From assembly GCA_944470555.2 (NCBI GenBank), contig OX104127.1:157951276-158015275 (forward strand): a DNA stretch of 64,000 bases, given 5' to 3'. Below the pieces are notes generated by a model that was not told the DNA's origin, did no database searches, and worked only from the letters and a program-made list of their open reading frames with translations. Shown piece after piece: positions 50,101-61,514 of this stretch. Made by a program: the position numbers and the translations under genes. Positions within the stretch are counted from its first letter, which is position 1. Each line of letters opens with the position of its first letter. The DNA is from Heterobilharzia americana (Eukaryota; Platyhelminthes; Trematoda; Strigeidida; Schistosomatidae).

Positions 50101-51655
50101 CGCCAAAGCCTTTGACACCGTCTCACACCATATCCTAATACATAAGACAGCTGGGTTAGGTATTCGCAGCCAGGTGCTATCGTGGCTGCAGAACTACTTA
50201 GACAACAGGGAGCTCTGCACGAAAGTCAACAGGGTCTACTCAACTTGGAGAACATCCTCATCCGGTGTCTCACAAGGAGCAATCTTGGGCCCACTGTTGT
50301 TCCTGCCGTTCGCAAATGACTTGCCGCAACGTATCAGCTCCCCGATTCTCCTGTACGCTGATGACGTCAAGTTATAGAGGGCAATAACTTGCGAGGCGGA
50401 ATCTACGGCATTACAGAAGGACCTCAGAACACTAGAGGAATGGGGAACTAACAACGAACTGGCATTTAATCCGGATAAGTGCCGGTCCATGTTTTTCCGC
50501 ACTCCTGATCCCCAGAAAACATCTTACTGTCTCTGTGGTGCACGTCTGTCCCATACCACAGTAGAAAAAGACCTGGGTTTACCGGTGACGGAGAAACTGG
50601 ACACCAGTTCCAATTACCCAGGTGATGTCTCAAAGGCATATGGGGTACTACACTTTGTGCATAGACAACTGGGTGCCCTCACCCCAGAACCCCTTCTGAA
50701 GCTCTACAAGACTTACATGCGGTCCCACTTAGAGGTCCGTAACGTCTTCTCTCCACCACAGCTGAAAAGAAGCGCGAACTTATTGGAGAAAGTCCAGAGG
50801 TGAGCCACAAAAGGGGTTGTTGGAATGCAACGAAAACCATATGAGAATAGACTCAGAGACCTAGGTCTGTACTCCCTTAGCTATCGAAGGATACGTGGCG
50901 ACTTAATAATGGCCCACAAAATAATGAGTAACCCAAGTCACCCAAACAGAGGAGTCCTACCGAGTGGCCACTACGGAGATCCTCGAGGAAACCCCAACAG
51001 AATAGCACACCAGAGGTCAAAAACGCATGCGCGTTCACAGTTCTTCTCCCCCCGAGTCTGTGGGTACTTGAATGCACTACCAGCAGAGGTGGTCTCCGCC
51101 CCAGCTGTTGAAAGCCTTAAGAAGAGGCTAGACAGTCATACAGAGACTCACGGTCTACCCAAGCATAGCTGGAACACGAAGTGATGTCAAGCCACCCAAC
51201 CAATTTTCTTTCTATTGTAACCGTTTAAGCCCCTTTCACCCTTTCCACTTGCCGTGAGTTAGCCTCACTTACCTAGGTTCTTCATACCTTTGCACCCCTA
51301 CTCACCTTACTTGGGTGTAAGTAGATTACTCCATTAGTTAACTTTTCCTCTTTTCTTTTACTCACGCAAACACTTGCCAGGTTTTCTCATCACTATCCCC
51401 AACCCCCTCTAGCGACCAGTCCTGACGGCTGCCTAACAACTCGACATCTGAAGAGGCCAACTGCATCACAATTCAAGGCAAACAAACCAGCACTTAGTTT
51501 CATGTTCTGTAAATCAGAGCTATATCAGACGAGTGGCTGGACCTACTGCATCGGAATCCGCCAAAGATCTGGGGTAGTTCCGCAAGGCCAAGAAGCGAGT
51601 GCGAAGAAATCAACTGGTTTACACAAGCTCCTTAAAAAGACATTAGATATTAGGT
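47100..51655 (+). mobile_element. CR1-like LINE 1 (ORF1, endonuclease, RT; 5' end incomplete)
   Basis: The ORF1 part (47,140-48,330, several frames) has SVILFNVP and LGLGVFGANLCRLYKG. The endonuclease at about 48,350-49,020 shows SNVRG, a broken tEtWLSPDVTD region, ILIAGDFNAPTLNL and SKLDHLL followed by a Ser-Asp-His end. The linker and RT (49,019-50,480) contain LSAGKSPGCDDIRPS, DFAKAFDTVSHHILIHK, GVSQGAILGPLL and an intact LLYADDVKL. The C-terminal domain (50,489-51,184) contains NLLEKVQR and RLRDLGLYSLSYRRIRGDLI. Frames change near 49,000, 49,600 and 50,030, and stops occur after YADDVKL and after KVQR. The 3' UTR runs to about 51,655, where the next element begins. Inactive but comparatively recent. 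Confidence 0.88.
51420..51655 (+). repeat. CR1-like 3' UTR, copy A (end of LINE 1)
   Basis: Shares an ordered series of blocks with 55,795-56,070 and 56,160-56,395: a cgacatctgaagag block, acctactgcat-ggaatcc-cca, cgaagaaatcaac-ggttta-ac, then an aaaagacatt end. Confidence 0.75.
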
Positions 51656-54600
51656 ATTACAAGCTTCCTCTACTTCCTCTACATACCAGACCAATATTAC
51701 ACCTTCATGGCGCTCCACTCATGCACGTGGTTCTGGTACATCTGCCCACAGTGCCGCATAAGGCCATTCTTTTCTAAAGGTTCCCTAATGGAGGTCGTAA
51801 AAGACATCGTAGTGACTACTGTGATGCCGGCACTAACACAGACAACTACCATAGGCTCAAGCAGCAAGAGTGTCAGCACTCTACCCCGGCCAGTCACACC
51901 GGCGAATAGTCCAAAAAGACCAAAACGACGGCCGGGTACGCGACCAACTATATTCGTTCCTAACCCTGAAGCCACTTTAGGGGCTTGCCCCACTGTGCAG
52001 CGGGAAAATGGGTGGTAGCGGAAAAGAAGGTGCGTACTTCTCACGAAAAACCACCCACAGCACACGAAAATAGAGAAGCTGGTGACAGGTCGAACTCGAT
52101 CATCTTATTTAACGTCCCAATGTTCCATGATAGTCTTGAGAACACAGAATCGTTTGACAAGCAGCAGTGGGGAACCGTTTGCACCACACTAGGACTGGGT
52201 AGCCTAGAAGCAAAACTGTGCAGGCTCTACAAAGGCAACTACCTACCTCAGGGAAAGCCTCTGACGATGAGAGTTACCCTAAGCTCGGCTAAAGAAGTGC
52301 GAAGATTCTTGCTGATGTCACACACACTAGTCGTCAACAGGTCATCCAGCATTAGAGCCAGACCAGACCGCCCTTGGTCAGCAAGAAAAGTATCTCACGA
52401 GTCACCCCAAACGCCGGAACCAACAACTATGGTTGTGCACGGCATACCAGAACTGACAACCGGCACAGTCGTAGAAAAGTATGCTCACGACGTCCGGCAA
52501 TGGCAGTGGTTGTCAGCGAGGATGGGGCTAGATGGGACAGCAGCAGCGGCGGTCTGCAGACTGCCAAGTCCCTCACATTTGACGACGATAACGGCACCCC
52601 GGTTGATGGCTGTTGGCTCGGCTGTCAAGAGCTTTTAACCAGTGTACTGCAAACTTGGTACACAGTAAAAGATAACATCAGTGGGTGTTCGCTGCTGTGA
52701 AGGCAGGCCTAGGACACTACAACAACAGCAAATGGTAGCACCGCCCACCGCTGAAGTCACCATAACTGTCAACAGACAAGGTGGATAATCAACCTGGACT
52801 CTATGAAATCCCCAGAAAGCATTGTGGGAAAAAACGTGATTGGGCCGGTTCCACTGGAGCTGGCCGTCCAATAGCAAGTTCCGCCACTGCGCACGACTCC
52901 CTCCAGTCTGACAGCACCAAGATGCCCCTTGTCGTTAGAAACATAGCCAAGTGTCTTTGCAGTAATGTGAGGGGACTTAGAAGCAAAATGGGGGAATTAC
53001 GATTTCTCTGTTCCTACCTTGCTCCAACAATCATAGTCCTGGCAGAAACTTGGTTATCACTGGATATAAGCGACTTCGAAACTAGTTAGACGGTATGCGC
53101 CTGTTCAAGAGAGACAGGGAGTTTAAGGGAGGAGACGGAGTGGCGATGCTTATAAGTGATAACCTTAAAGTGAACGAGCAACTGAACCCTACTTTCAGGG
53201 CTCCCAGACTCCATCTGGTGTCAGTTTAAGGTTGGACACACCAAGTACCTGGTAGAAGGCGTCTACAGAACACCCACTAGCAGCGTGGAAGATAACCGAT
53301 AACTGCTGCAAGTAATGTCCCGAGCGACATCCATTGGATATGACCAGGTCACTATAGCCGGCGACTTTAATAATCCGACTCTCAATCTTGGGCAGGACAA
53401 CGGAACGTCAAGCCGAAGGTTCGACCGAAACCTACTCAACGCTATCCAAAATGCTGGTCTGCGTGAGAATATTGGTGACGACACTAGCTGGGGGTCGGGT
53501 GGAAAGCCGTCCAAACTGGACTACTTTTTACCAGTGACCCACTGCTGGTAGGAAATGTACAGGTTAACCCACCCTCGCCAGCAGCTATCACGGCGTGGTA
53601 GTGTTCAATCTGGTACTCTCCGAACAACTGTCATGAGAGGCATCGCGCCCTCGTCTTTGCTACAGCAAAGCTAACTACGTGGTGATAAACCAATATCTGT
53701 CGACAGCACCATGGCCTCAGGAGTGGAGCAACCTGTGGATTGACCAACATTGGGAATTGGTCAGAGATGTCATCAGGAGAGCTGTCTCTGAAAACGTCCC
53801 AGTAGTCGATATGCAACTCAATACGTCCCTATCAAACCAAAATTACCAACCGTCCAACCGAAATTCAGCACCACCAAAAGCAGGAGAGTTACCTGAAATA
53901 AAGGTAACTCCTGATATTGTCCTTGAATACTGTCAAAGCTCCGCCCAGGGAAATCACCGGGTGTGATGGCATCCGACAGCTGCGCCGAAACAATGCGTGG
54001 GTGCCTTGTGCGGTCGGCTGTGTAACTTGTTTCAACACTCCTTAAACAATCACATGCTTCCACAAGAGTGGAAAAGTGCTATTTGTCCCCCATCTTCAAA
54101 GGTGGAGACATGCAGAACCCGAAATGCTACCGACCCATAGCCTTTCTACCAGTGGTGTCAAAAGTAATGGAGAGTCTGGTAGACGACCATGTGAGGGAGT
54201 ACTTAGAAAAGAAGGGAGCACTCAGTGATGCACAACATGGTTTCAGATAGGGTAGATCTTGTGCCACAAGCATTCTGGTGGCAGGTGATAAGTGGACGTC
54301 ATGCTGGGACCTACAAATTCCTGTCCATGTTATTTTCCTGGATTTTACTAAGGCCTTTGACACAATTCCACACACCATTTTTATTCACAAAATAGAAAGG
54401 TTGGGCATCAAGGGACAAGTGCTTTCATGTTTGCAGGACTATCTAGACGGTAGACATTTCTGAGCAGAAGCCAGCAGAGTTTGCTGGACCTGGAGGACAT
54501 CATTATCTGGTGTGTCACAAGGGGGATTCTGGGTCCGCTGCTATTCCTTCTTCTTGTGAACGACCTCCCACTGAATCTCAGCTCCCCAATTCTACTTTAC

Positions 54601-56070
54601 GCTGATGATGTTAAGCTATGGAGAGCTGTGACGTCAGAAACAGAATCAGGTGCACTGCAAAGTGATCTCAGATCACTTGCAGAGTGGGTGGACATTAATT
54701 GATTTGCATTTAACCCAGATAAATACCGAGCCATGTTTCTCCACACCCCAGACTCTCAGAAGGTACCCTATTCTCTCTGTGGAACACAACTCTCCCACAC
54801 CACCACAGAGAAAGACCTAGGACTAATACTAACTGACAAACTAGACACTAGCCCAATTATCCAGGAGACGCCTTCAGAGCCTACGCACTACTGCACTTCA
54901 TGCGCAGACGGTTGGGTGCCCTGACCCAGGAACTCTTTTTGAAGCTGTATAAGACCTATATACGACCCCACCTAGAGGTACACAACGTCATTGCACCACC
55001 ATAACTGAGAGGAGACGTGAACCTCCTGGAGAAAGTCCAAAGGCGAGCTACAAAGGGTGTCATGGGAATGAGGCAAAAACCATATCAAGACAGGCTGAGA
55101 GATCTAGGGCTCTTCTCCCTAAGCTACCTTAGATTACGTGGTGACTTGATAACGGCATACAAAATACTCAGTAATCCAAGTCATCCGAACAGTGGACCCC
55201 TACCGAACGGCCACCATGGCGATCCTCGTGGTAACCCAAGGAGGATCGCTCACCAGAAAGTGAAAACCGTTGTGCGATCACACTTCTCTCTGCGAGTTTG
55301 CGGCCACTAAAACGCATTGTCTGCCGAGATTGCTACTGCTCCGTCTGTTGACAGCTTCAAGAAGAGGCTGGGCAGTTACACAGTGATGCACGCTTTGCGC
55401 TCATCCAACTGGGATGTGGACTAGGCTAACACGACTTACTATTCGGTATTACCAACCGTTACTGAACACTTAGTAAAATCACTACCACTGAGAACTTGGC
55501 TTAACCTTATACCTTCCTTGAGACTTCCCCTGCGGTTACCGTCCTCTACTGAAAGAATTACTATATTCCCATCGTCCCATAATGTTTTTTATTCTTCTTA
55601 CTTCTGACTTACGTTCTCGAACTTTGACAAAAGCCCTCCCTATCACCCCGTCCCCATAAACCTACCAATGTTTCTTCCTCCTGCCGTTTCCTTTTTCCTA
55701 ATCTTTTAAAATATATATGTTCTTCTTCCTTTTTTCCTCCTCTTTTTCTATTTTGTCTCTCTCTGCACACATTTTTCACCTCCTTTTTGCAACCAGTCCG
55801 ACCAATTGTCTGCTGGCACGACATTTGAGGAACCCATCTGCACCACAGTCCTCGGAAGAAAAAGGAAACAAACAAACAACACTCCCTACAAATCTAAACA
55901 ACACCCAACCGCCCCTCGGGTTAACCAGAGCTACAGCAGCCGAGTGAGTGGACCTACTGCATTGGAATCCACCAAAGACCTGGAACCGTCCGCAAGACCT
56001 ATAAGCAAGCGCGAAGAAATCAATTGGTTTACACTAGCTCGTTAAAAGATATTGGATTATTAATCCAAAA
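51656..56070 (+). mobile_element. CR1-like LINE 2 (ORF1 with PHD-like end, endonuclease, RT)
   Basis: ORF1 begins within 51,707-52,018 with SCTWFWYICPQCR, which looks like the end of a PHD-type zinc finger (W-Y-C-P-x-C), followed by the same NSIILFNVP and LGLGSLEAKLCRLYKG region as LINE 1 (51,985-52,638). The endonuclease at 52,920-53,550 has SNVRGLRSKMGELRFL, LAETWLSLDISD, VTIAGDFNNPTLNL and GKPSKLDYFL. The RT at 54,070-54,720 has SPIFKGGDMQNPKCYRP, DFTKAFDTIPHT, GVSQGGILGPLL and an intact YADDVKLWR. The C-terminal domain reaches about 55,430 and the 3' UTR about 56,070. At least eight frame changes or stops break it. It is close to LINE 1 but not identical. Confidence 0.88.
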
Positions 56071-56159
56071 TCCAACATCCAACGTCAGTAGTGAGAGTAG
56101 AGGAAACTTGTCGTTTTTGAGACCTTGCTTCTAGGTCTTGAGGCTGAACGTTCAAACTT

Positions 56160-56395
56160 TTGATGTTAAAACACTTGAGGAACTTACCCACACAACAGTC
56201 CTTGGAAAAATCACACAATCCCTACAAAAGTAATCAACACCAAATAGCCCTTCGGGCTAACCACAGTTACAGCAGGTGAGTAGGTAGACCTACTGCATTA
56301 GAATCCACCAAAAACCTGAAACCGTTCTGCAGCACCTAAGAGTGACCACGAAGAAATCAGTTGCTGTACACCAGCTCGTCAAAAGACATTGAAAT
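56160..56395 (+). repeat. CR1-like 3' UTR, copy C (truncated insertion next to a DHX16 exon)
   Basis: A third copy of the LINE 3' end without any RT sequence. It starts at the cacttgaggaac block and ends at aaaagacattga near 56,390, about 20 bp before the candidate acceptor gcag at 56,411-56,414 of the first DHX16 exon seen here. A 5'-truncated LINE insertion is the likely origin. Confidence 0.7.
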
Positions 56396-56414
56396 TGGAA
56401 CGCGCGCTTTGCAG

Positions 56415-57239
56415 GTTGTTCGTTACATACATGAGTTCACCAAAACGACGTTGCTTTAGGCAAAGGCAAGAGAGTGAAAGCAGTACTGATAATGAAAAGT
56501 GCGACTTAATACGTCTCTTATGTAATTTTTTGCCAGTGTTGAGGAAGAAAATCAAGACGAGTCAAGCGGTCTGGAAGAATACGAGAAAGAAGAGTTAAAC
56601 CGTCAAAATGATTTAAAAGAGCGTGATGCTTTCGTTAAGCGACTTGTTGATCGTGATCAACAAGAAACTAAGAGACTCTCTGCAAGGGCGATGAGTAGAC
56701 ATGAGGAGGCCTTGAGAAGAATCGCGGCCGGTGAAATAGTATGTGCAGCTTGCTCTCTCGTTCTGATTGTTATTTTAGGGTCGTGAAGAAATGATTACTG
56801 AGTTACGCAAGGCTTCCAGGCGAGCATATTTGAGGAAGAGGCAGTCTGATAAACTTGCTGATCTCCAAGCTGAGATTCAAGATGAAGAATTATTTTTTGA
56901 TAACGAAGAGTATGTAATGATACATTTCCATCTGAGTCTTTTAGATTAACTGAGGCAGAGAAGGCAGAATTGGAGTATAAAAAAACTATTTTGGCAGTTG
57001 CGAAGTCTCATCAGCAGGCTGGGGAACTAGAAACTGTGACTCGTTACTATATCCCTACCGAAGAGAAGGTACCCTCATTTTTCATTGTTATCTTCTCTCA
57101 TTGTTATCAATAGCGCCCGGAAGATCGTGAATTAAAAGAATCCGAGGCCAAGATAAATGACGAAAGCAAGCGGTGGGAACAAGAGCACCTTTCCTCAGCC
57201 CTTTTCTCTTTCGGTGCTAAGGATAAAGCTGGACAACAG
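56415..57239 (+). CDS. DHX16: DHX16/Prp2 DEAH-box splicing helicase, N-terminal exons (5 exons)
   Basis: Exons are about 56,415-56,498, 56,537-56,738, 56,779-56,909, 56,945-57,068 and 57,114-57,239, with introns of 38, 40, 35 and 45 bp and agreeing phases. The product is the charged coiled-coil region ahead of the helicase core of the ATPase that activates the spliceosome (Prp2 in yeast). It matches human DHX16 in order: EEYEKEELNRQNDLKERDAF, then ITELRKASRRAYLRKR, LADLQAEIQDEELFF, LEYKKTILAVA, TRYYIPTEEK, and KRWEQEHLSSALFSFGAKD. An in-frame ATG lies at 56,431, but the human protein has about 130 more residues upstream, including a PWI-like helix bundle, so this is probably not the true start; those exons are not found upstream. 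The candidate acceptor at 56,414 has a poor pyrimidine tract. Confidence 0.88.
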
Positions 57240-57730
57240 GTTTGTTTGGCTGATTATTGCATATCATCAGGCTTTTTATTGCCAAATATTAACTTATATG
57301 TGAAAAATATTTCATTTAATCTACTCAGCTGTACTAAACGGATTGAATTTTGGAGCTTTTTCAGTAGTTTCCTGTGACTGAACACCTTATGTTACTATTG
57401 AAACACCATAACCTGTTTGCTTTGGACAACTTCTAAATTAGAAATAAATAGAGGATGTTTGTCTTAATTGGACTAAAAAATTGATCTACTGCCACTTTTG
57501 TCCAAGTTATCATATTGATAGTTGACCGACAAAAGTATCAGAGTGAAACAATCAGGCGTATAATGATCAATACTAATGTTTTGTTTTTCCGAATCGTAAT
57601 TCTCCTTATAGTACAGAATTTTTAGCATGTGTTGTAATGCAAACTTTACTCGTAGTGCAACACTTTTTAAACATGTTAACCATGATTTTTATATACTGTA
57701 GATTATAAATAAATAAATAGACAGAGTAGT
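57240..57730 (+). other. Start of the 6.5 kb DHX16 intron, no other feature
   Basis: The intron runs from donor gtttgt at 57,240 to 63,764, against 35-45 bp for the four introns before it. This first AT-rich part shows no element. The following parts hold LINE and SINE insertions. Confidence 0.6.
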
Positions 57731-57995
57731 CGGATACCAGTCCTGAAAACTCATCTTACATTGACAGATGGGAAATGCATGCCAAACCTACTGAAGTTTC
57801 TGCTCAAGGTGTTCAAAAGGCTCTGCATCAGCGTCTTCACCTAATATGACAGTATCCTCTACGTACTGCATGTCAACTAGATACAATCCAGGCGGTAGAG
57901 CAATCCCTTCGAAGTCAGAGGTACCAATGGTTATGTCCATCAGCACCTCCATGGCAAAATTGAACAGGAACTGTGGTAGCGGGTATCTCTAACAG
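57730..57995 (-). pseudogene. LINE reverse transcriptase fragment (minus strand)
   Basis: Minus-strand frames read FNFAMEVLMDITIGTSDFEG, then VDMQYVEDTVILGEDAD and CQCKMSFQDW. This is the RT palm with the YADD box changed to YVED, followed by the S-K-C-K-M-x-x-Q-D-W motif. It belongs to the same broad group as the element at 61.5-63.6 kb. Only this part of the RT remains. Confidence 0.65.
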
Positions 57996-58039
57996 ACACT
58001 ACTAAATGTCATCAATTCATATGACAACTCATCATAAAC

Positions 58040-58315
58040 CGTTACATGGCTGTGAGTTCGGTGCGAGAGCTTCGGTTAGCGTTACATACTTGCTCGGTAT
58101 TCCCCTCACAGTCAGACTCTGTCCCATGATGTCACGGTTGTATAGCTCAGCGATAACGTCTCTGACCGTTGCACTAGGCGGTATGGGTTCGAATCTCAGG
58201 CTGGACATCTGTTCTGTAGAGGTCGCAGATACGTGTTGCTGATGGGTGTCAAAAAGCACAAAACCTAGGTTCAACACTTCCTGCCGATTGCCGCCATCCA
58301 ACTGACATAAAAAAT
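58040..58315 (+). mobile_element. tRNA-related SINE with hammerhead fold (Sm-alpha-like)
   Basis: A box A-like TAGCTCAGCGA lies at 58,143-58,153 and a box B-like GGTTCGAATCT at 58,186-58,196, spaced like a tRNA promoter. Forty bases downstream is a hammerhead-like fold. The combination of pol III boxes followed by a hammerhead is the known layout of the schistosome Sm-alpha family. The 5' and 3' limits are approximate; the 3' end is taken at the short A-rich stretch after ccaactgacataaaa. It lies inside the DHX16 intron in sense orientation. Confidence 0.65.
58225..58284 (+). ncRNA. Hammerhead ribozyme-like motif, type I, degenerate core
   Basis: Outer stem I pairs 58,225-58,228 with 58,281-58,284 (gcag/ctgc). 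Inner stem I pairs 58,233-58,238 with 58,272-58,277 (gtgttg/caacac). The core is CTGATGG at 58,239-58,245 where CTGANGA is expected. Stem II pairs 58,246-58,248 with 58,257-58,259. AAAA at 58,260-58,263 stands where GAAA is expected. Stem III is the 2-bp CC/GG hairpin at 58,264-58,269. The cleavage triplet GTT ends at 58,271. The very short stem III and the internal loop in stem I are typical of Sm-alpha hammerheads. Position 9 is G instead of A and position 12 is A instead of G, so strong self-cleavage is not expected. Confidence 0.6.
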
Positions 58316-58509
58316 GATAAGTCTTTGGTCGAATTGTTGATCATTAGGTAGGTGACTAGGATCTAAAGCTGAACTTAACACTGAATGTGTGAGTGCCTCA
58401 TAACTGGTTAAAACTTAGTAATATTGAATTTCCTATTTAATCCTTCAATATTACGCCCACTGTTTCACCAATTACTGAGTGCGGAATAAAAAAATTCAAT
58501 TTTGTATCG

Positions 58510-60755
58510 CTCATCATTTTTTAAAAGCCTTCAAGGAAGCTGGTGATAGACCACAGTTCAAGTACAACACTCGGGAACTGAAGGACGAAACTACAAAGGA
58601 AATCTTCACGGCAGTCATCAAGAAAAAATAGGATATCGAGCAACATCCCTGAAGAGACCTGTATGGAAGAACACTGGAAGTCTCTGAAAGGGATGTGGGA
58701 AGAAACCTACACAACCGTATTAGGAAGGAAGAAGAAAGAAGAAAAGGAATGGATCTCGATGGATACACGGAAGCTGATAGAGGAGAGAGGATGATGAAGC
58801 AGAAGATAAACCAGTGCAAGGATACACAACGACAAGAGGAACTGAGTACAATGTATAAAACACTGGATAAAGAAGTGAAGAAGAGTGCACGGAAAGACAA
58901 AAGACAACATTGTATCAAATAACTGGGTTACTGCTTTCTGGGAGGGAAGAAATCAACACAGATGAAACCAATAAAAGATGATGACGGAAATTTAATAACG
59001 AGAGAAGAGAAACAAAGGAAACGATGGGTCGTCCACTTCAAGAAGCTGTTGAATCGACCACCACCACCACCTGCACTTCGTCCAGAAATACAACCTGCAG
59101 CCGCTGAACTACAAGTGAACATAAATCCTCCAACAAAAATGGAAGTCCTGAACACCATAAAGCTACTGAAATGTGGGAAAGCAGCAGGATCAGATGGAAT
59201 CCCTCCACAAACACTGGAAACAGACGTAGAGACAACAACGGACATGCTCACATCACACCACTACTGCAGAAGGTGTGGAAGGAAGCGAAGGTACCTGGCC
59301 ATTGATTGGAAGAAGGGTTACCTTGTCAAGCTGCCGAAGAAAGGAGACCTCAGCGTTTGCAAGAACTGGCGTGGAATCACTTTCCTATCCACCCGAAGCA
59401 ATATATTAATTCACATCATCCTGGAGAGGCTAAAGGATACACTGGATTTCAAACTACGACCGGAACAGGTTGGCTGGATTCAGGAAGTACAAATCATGTG
59501 CGGACCGAATTGCGACGCTTCGCATCATCATAGAACAGAGCATAGAATGGCAACTCTCTACCTCAACTTCATTGACTTTGAGAAGACCTTTGACAGCGTT
59601 GACCGAGAAGTAATTTGGAAACTTCTTCAATACTACGGAACACCACAAACCTTTATCAGCCTCATTCAACAAGTATATGAAGACGCTACATGCCAAGTAA
59701 TTCACAATGGGAAGCTCAGTGATGCCTTTGAAGTGAAGACAGGAAGGAGTGAAACAAGGCTGTCTACCATCACACATGATATTCCTGATTGTGGTCGACT
59801 GGACTGTATCGTGCAAGAAAGAGTGGTGAGCGAGAAGAGGGTGATACGGTGGCTGGACGGGGTAAAAGAACCTAGAATATTTGTATTTCACCAGTGATGA
59901 CTTGTGTCTGATGTTGCACAAACTTGAAGATCTACAGGCGAAAACTAAGAGGTTGGCAGAAGAGGTAAGGCAAGGCAGGGCAGCGAAGACGGGACTTCAA
60001 GTGAATATAGAGAAGATGAAGGTGATGAAGATACCCAACCAACACCACCACCACCTGCATCAACGAGCACCAATGGCCATGAATTGGAGAAACTTAAAGG
60101 AAGTAACCTCCTTCACCTATCAAGGCATGCAGCACTGTTTCAACTACAGGTGTCACAGGCACAGACGAGGATGTCAAAGTCAGCCAGTGATCGAAAAAGC
60201 AAGACAGGCGTTCACTAACCCGAAACCAGTGTGCACTCAGCATAAAGCGTGAACAACATCTGGATTTTCAACACCAACGTGAAATCAGTGCTTCTATGTG
60301 ATGGTTGAGAGACTTGGCGCGTTACGAAAGGGATTTCCAACAAACTACAGATATTCATCAACAACTGCCTACGCTCGACACTGAAGATCAGATGGATTGT
60401 TAGAAAGAATAAGCAACAAGGAACTGTGTGAACGAACCAACCGAGAACCTATCGCTCAACAAATATGCAGAAGCAGAGAGTGCAGGTGGATTGGGCATGT
60501 ACTGAGAAGGCCGATTGGGGACATCAGATGTCAGGCCAGTTGCTTGAGTGGAACCCTGATGGAAAGAGACGAGTTGGGCGTCCGAGGTGATGGTGACATG
60601 GAGGAGATCTTGTGAGGAGGAAATGAGTACTTGTGGGTTGTCGTGGAGCCAGGTTCAAAATATTTCAGAGGAGAGAGTTCACTGTAGACGTGCTACTGAA
60701 GCTCTATGTTCCACTGGGAACCCAAGGGACAAATAATAATAATATAATAATGTAG
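58510..60755 (+). mobile_element. RTE-like LINE, 5' truncated and broken
   Basis: The pre-RT region starts near 58,510. The main open frame at 58,962-59,897 has KLLKCGKAAGSDGIPP, LVKLPKKGDLSVCKNWRGIT, ILERLKDTLDFKLRPEQVG, DFEKTFDSVDREVIWKLLQ and TCQVIHNGKLSDAFEVKTG, all RTE/BovB-type RT motifs. The R-Q-G-C-L-L-S-P motif is destroyed by a frame change. The next frame (59,881-60,252) has FTSDDLCLM in the position of Y-A-D-D and TGLQVNIEKMK. The C-terminal part has RWIGHVLRRPIGDI near 60,490. The element ends in an AAT-rich repeat at about 60,732-60,751, as RTE elements do. The endonuclease is missing. Confidence 0.85.
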
Positions 60756-61510
60756 TTGCCTCAAGTTGCAATTATTCTGTAACGGTAAAGCTTTCAGTGT
60801 TGTTACTTTTCTCTCAGAATAAGATTCCTAATTCCTTCCCTGAAATTCGAAACCAAATAGATCGATTGATGCTTAGTTTGATCAGTAAACTAAATGTTCT
60901 AGTGACTCGTAAAATCTAAAATAGGATTTGTCTAAAGTACAACACAACTAATTTATAACAATGACTCTTAGTACAAGCCTCGAACCGTAAGGTGTCTGTG
61001 GGCAAATCACCATCAAAAGGAGTTCATAGCAAATGTTTCAACAATATAAACATCAAAGCTGTCTCCAAGGTGAACCTCGGGGAAAAATGCCTAGACCATA
61101 CGGATTCCCAGGGTAAAGTAAAAGACTAAAGATGAGCAGATGATCAAGGGAAGATAAGTCATCAGGCAAGCAACTAAAGAGACTATCGTACAGTCTTAAG
61201 ATTTGAAAAATACCAATGTCATAAAGTGTCAAAATGATGAGAAAAATACAGTTATAACAGAAATGAACTAAGCTGTAGGAAACGTTACATAATACAACGT
61301 GAATTATACTACTCAGTACCTCAAAGTAGTACATATTCTTATTAGAACTAGTGGTTGGTACAACATGGGCACAATGAGAATGTGCCATACAAGATAATAG
61401 AGTGACATTATAAATACATCGAGAGCCAGAGAGATAGTGGAAACAGAAATGGGATTGGGCATTAGAGAAGCTGTCTCGAAGATACATCCGAAGATGGGTT
61501 AACTCCTTTC
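60756..61510. other. Intron sequence, no recognised feature
   Basis: A 144-codon minus-strand ORF at 61,053-61,487 is rich in hydrophobic residues from AT-rich sequence and resembles no family I know. Confidence 0.45.
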
Positions 61511-61514
61511 GTTT

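Noticed and set aside
61053..61487. 144-codon minus-strand ORF with hydrophobic stretches
   Set aside because: AT-rich intron sequence, no recognisable domain, no splice context or start signal, flanked by transposons.
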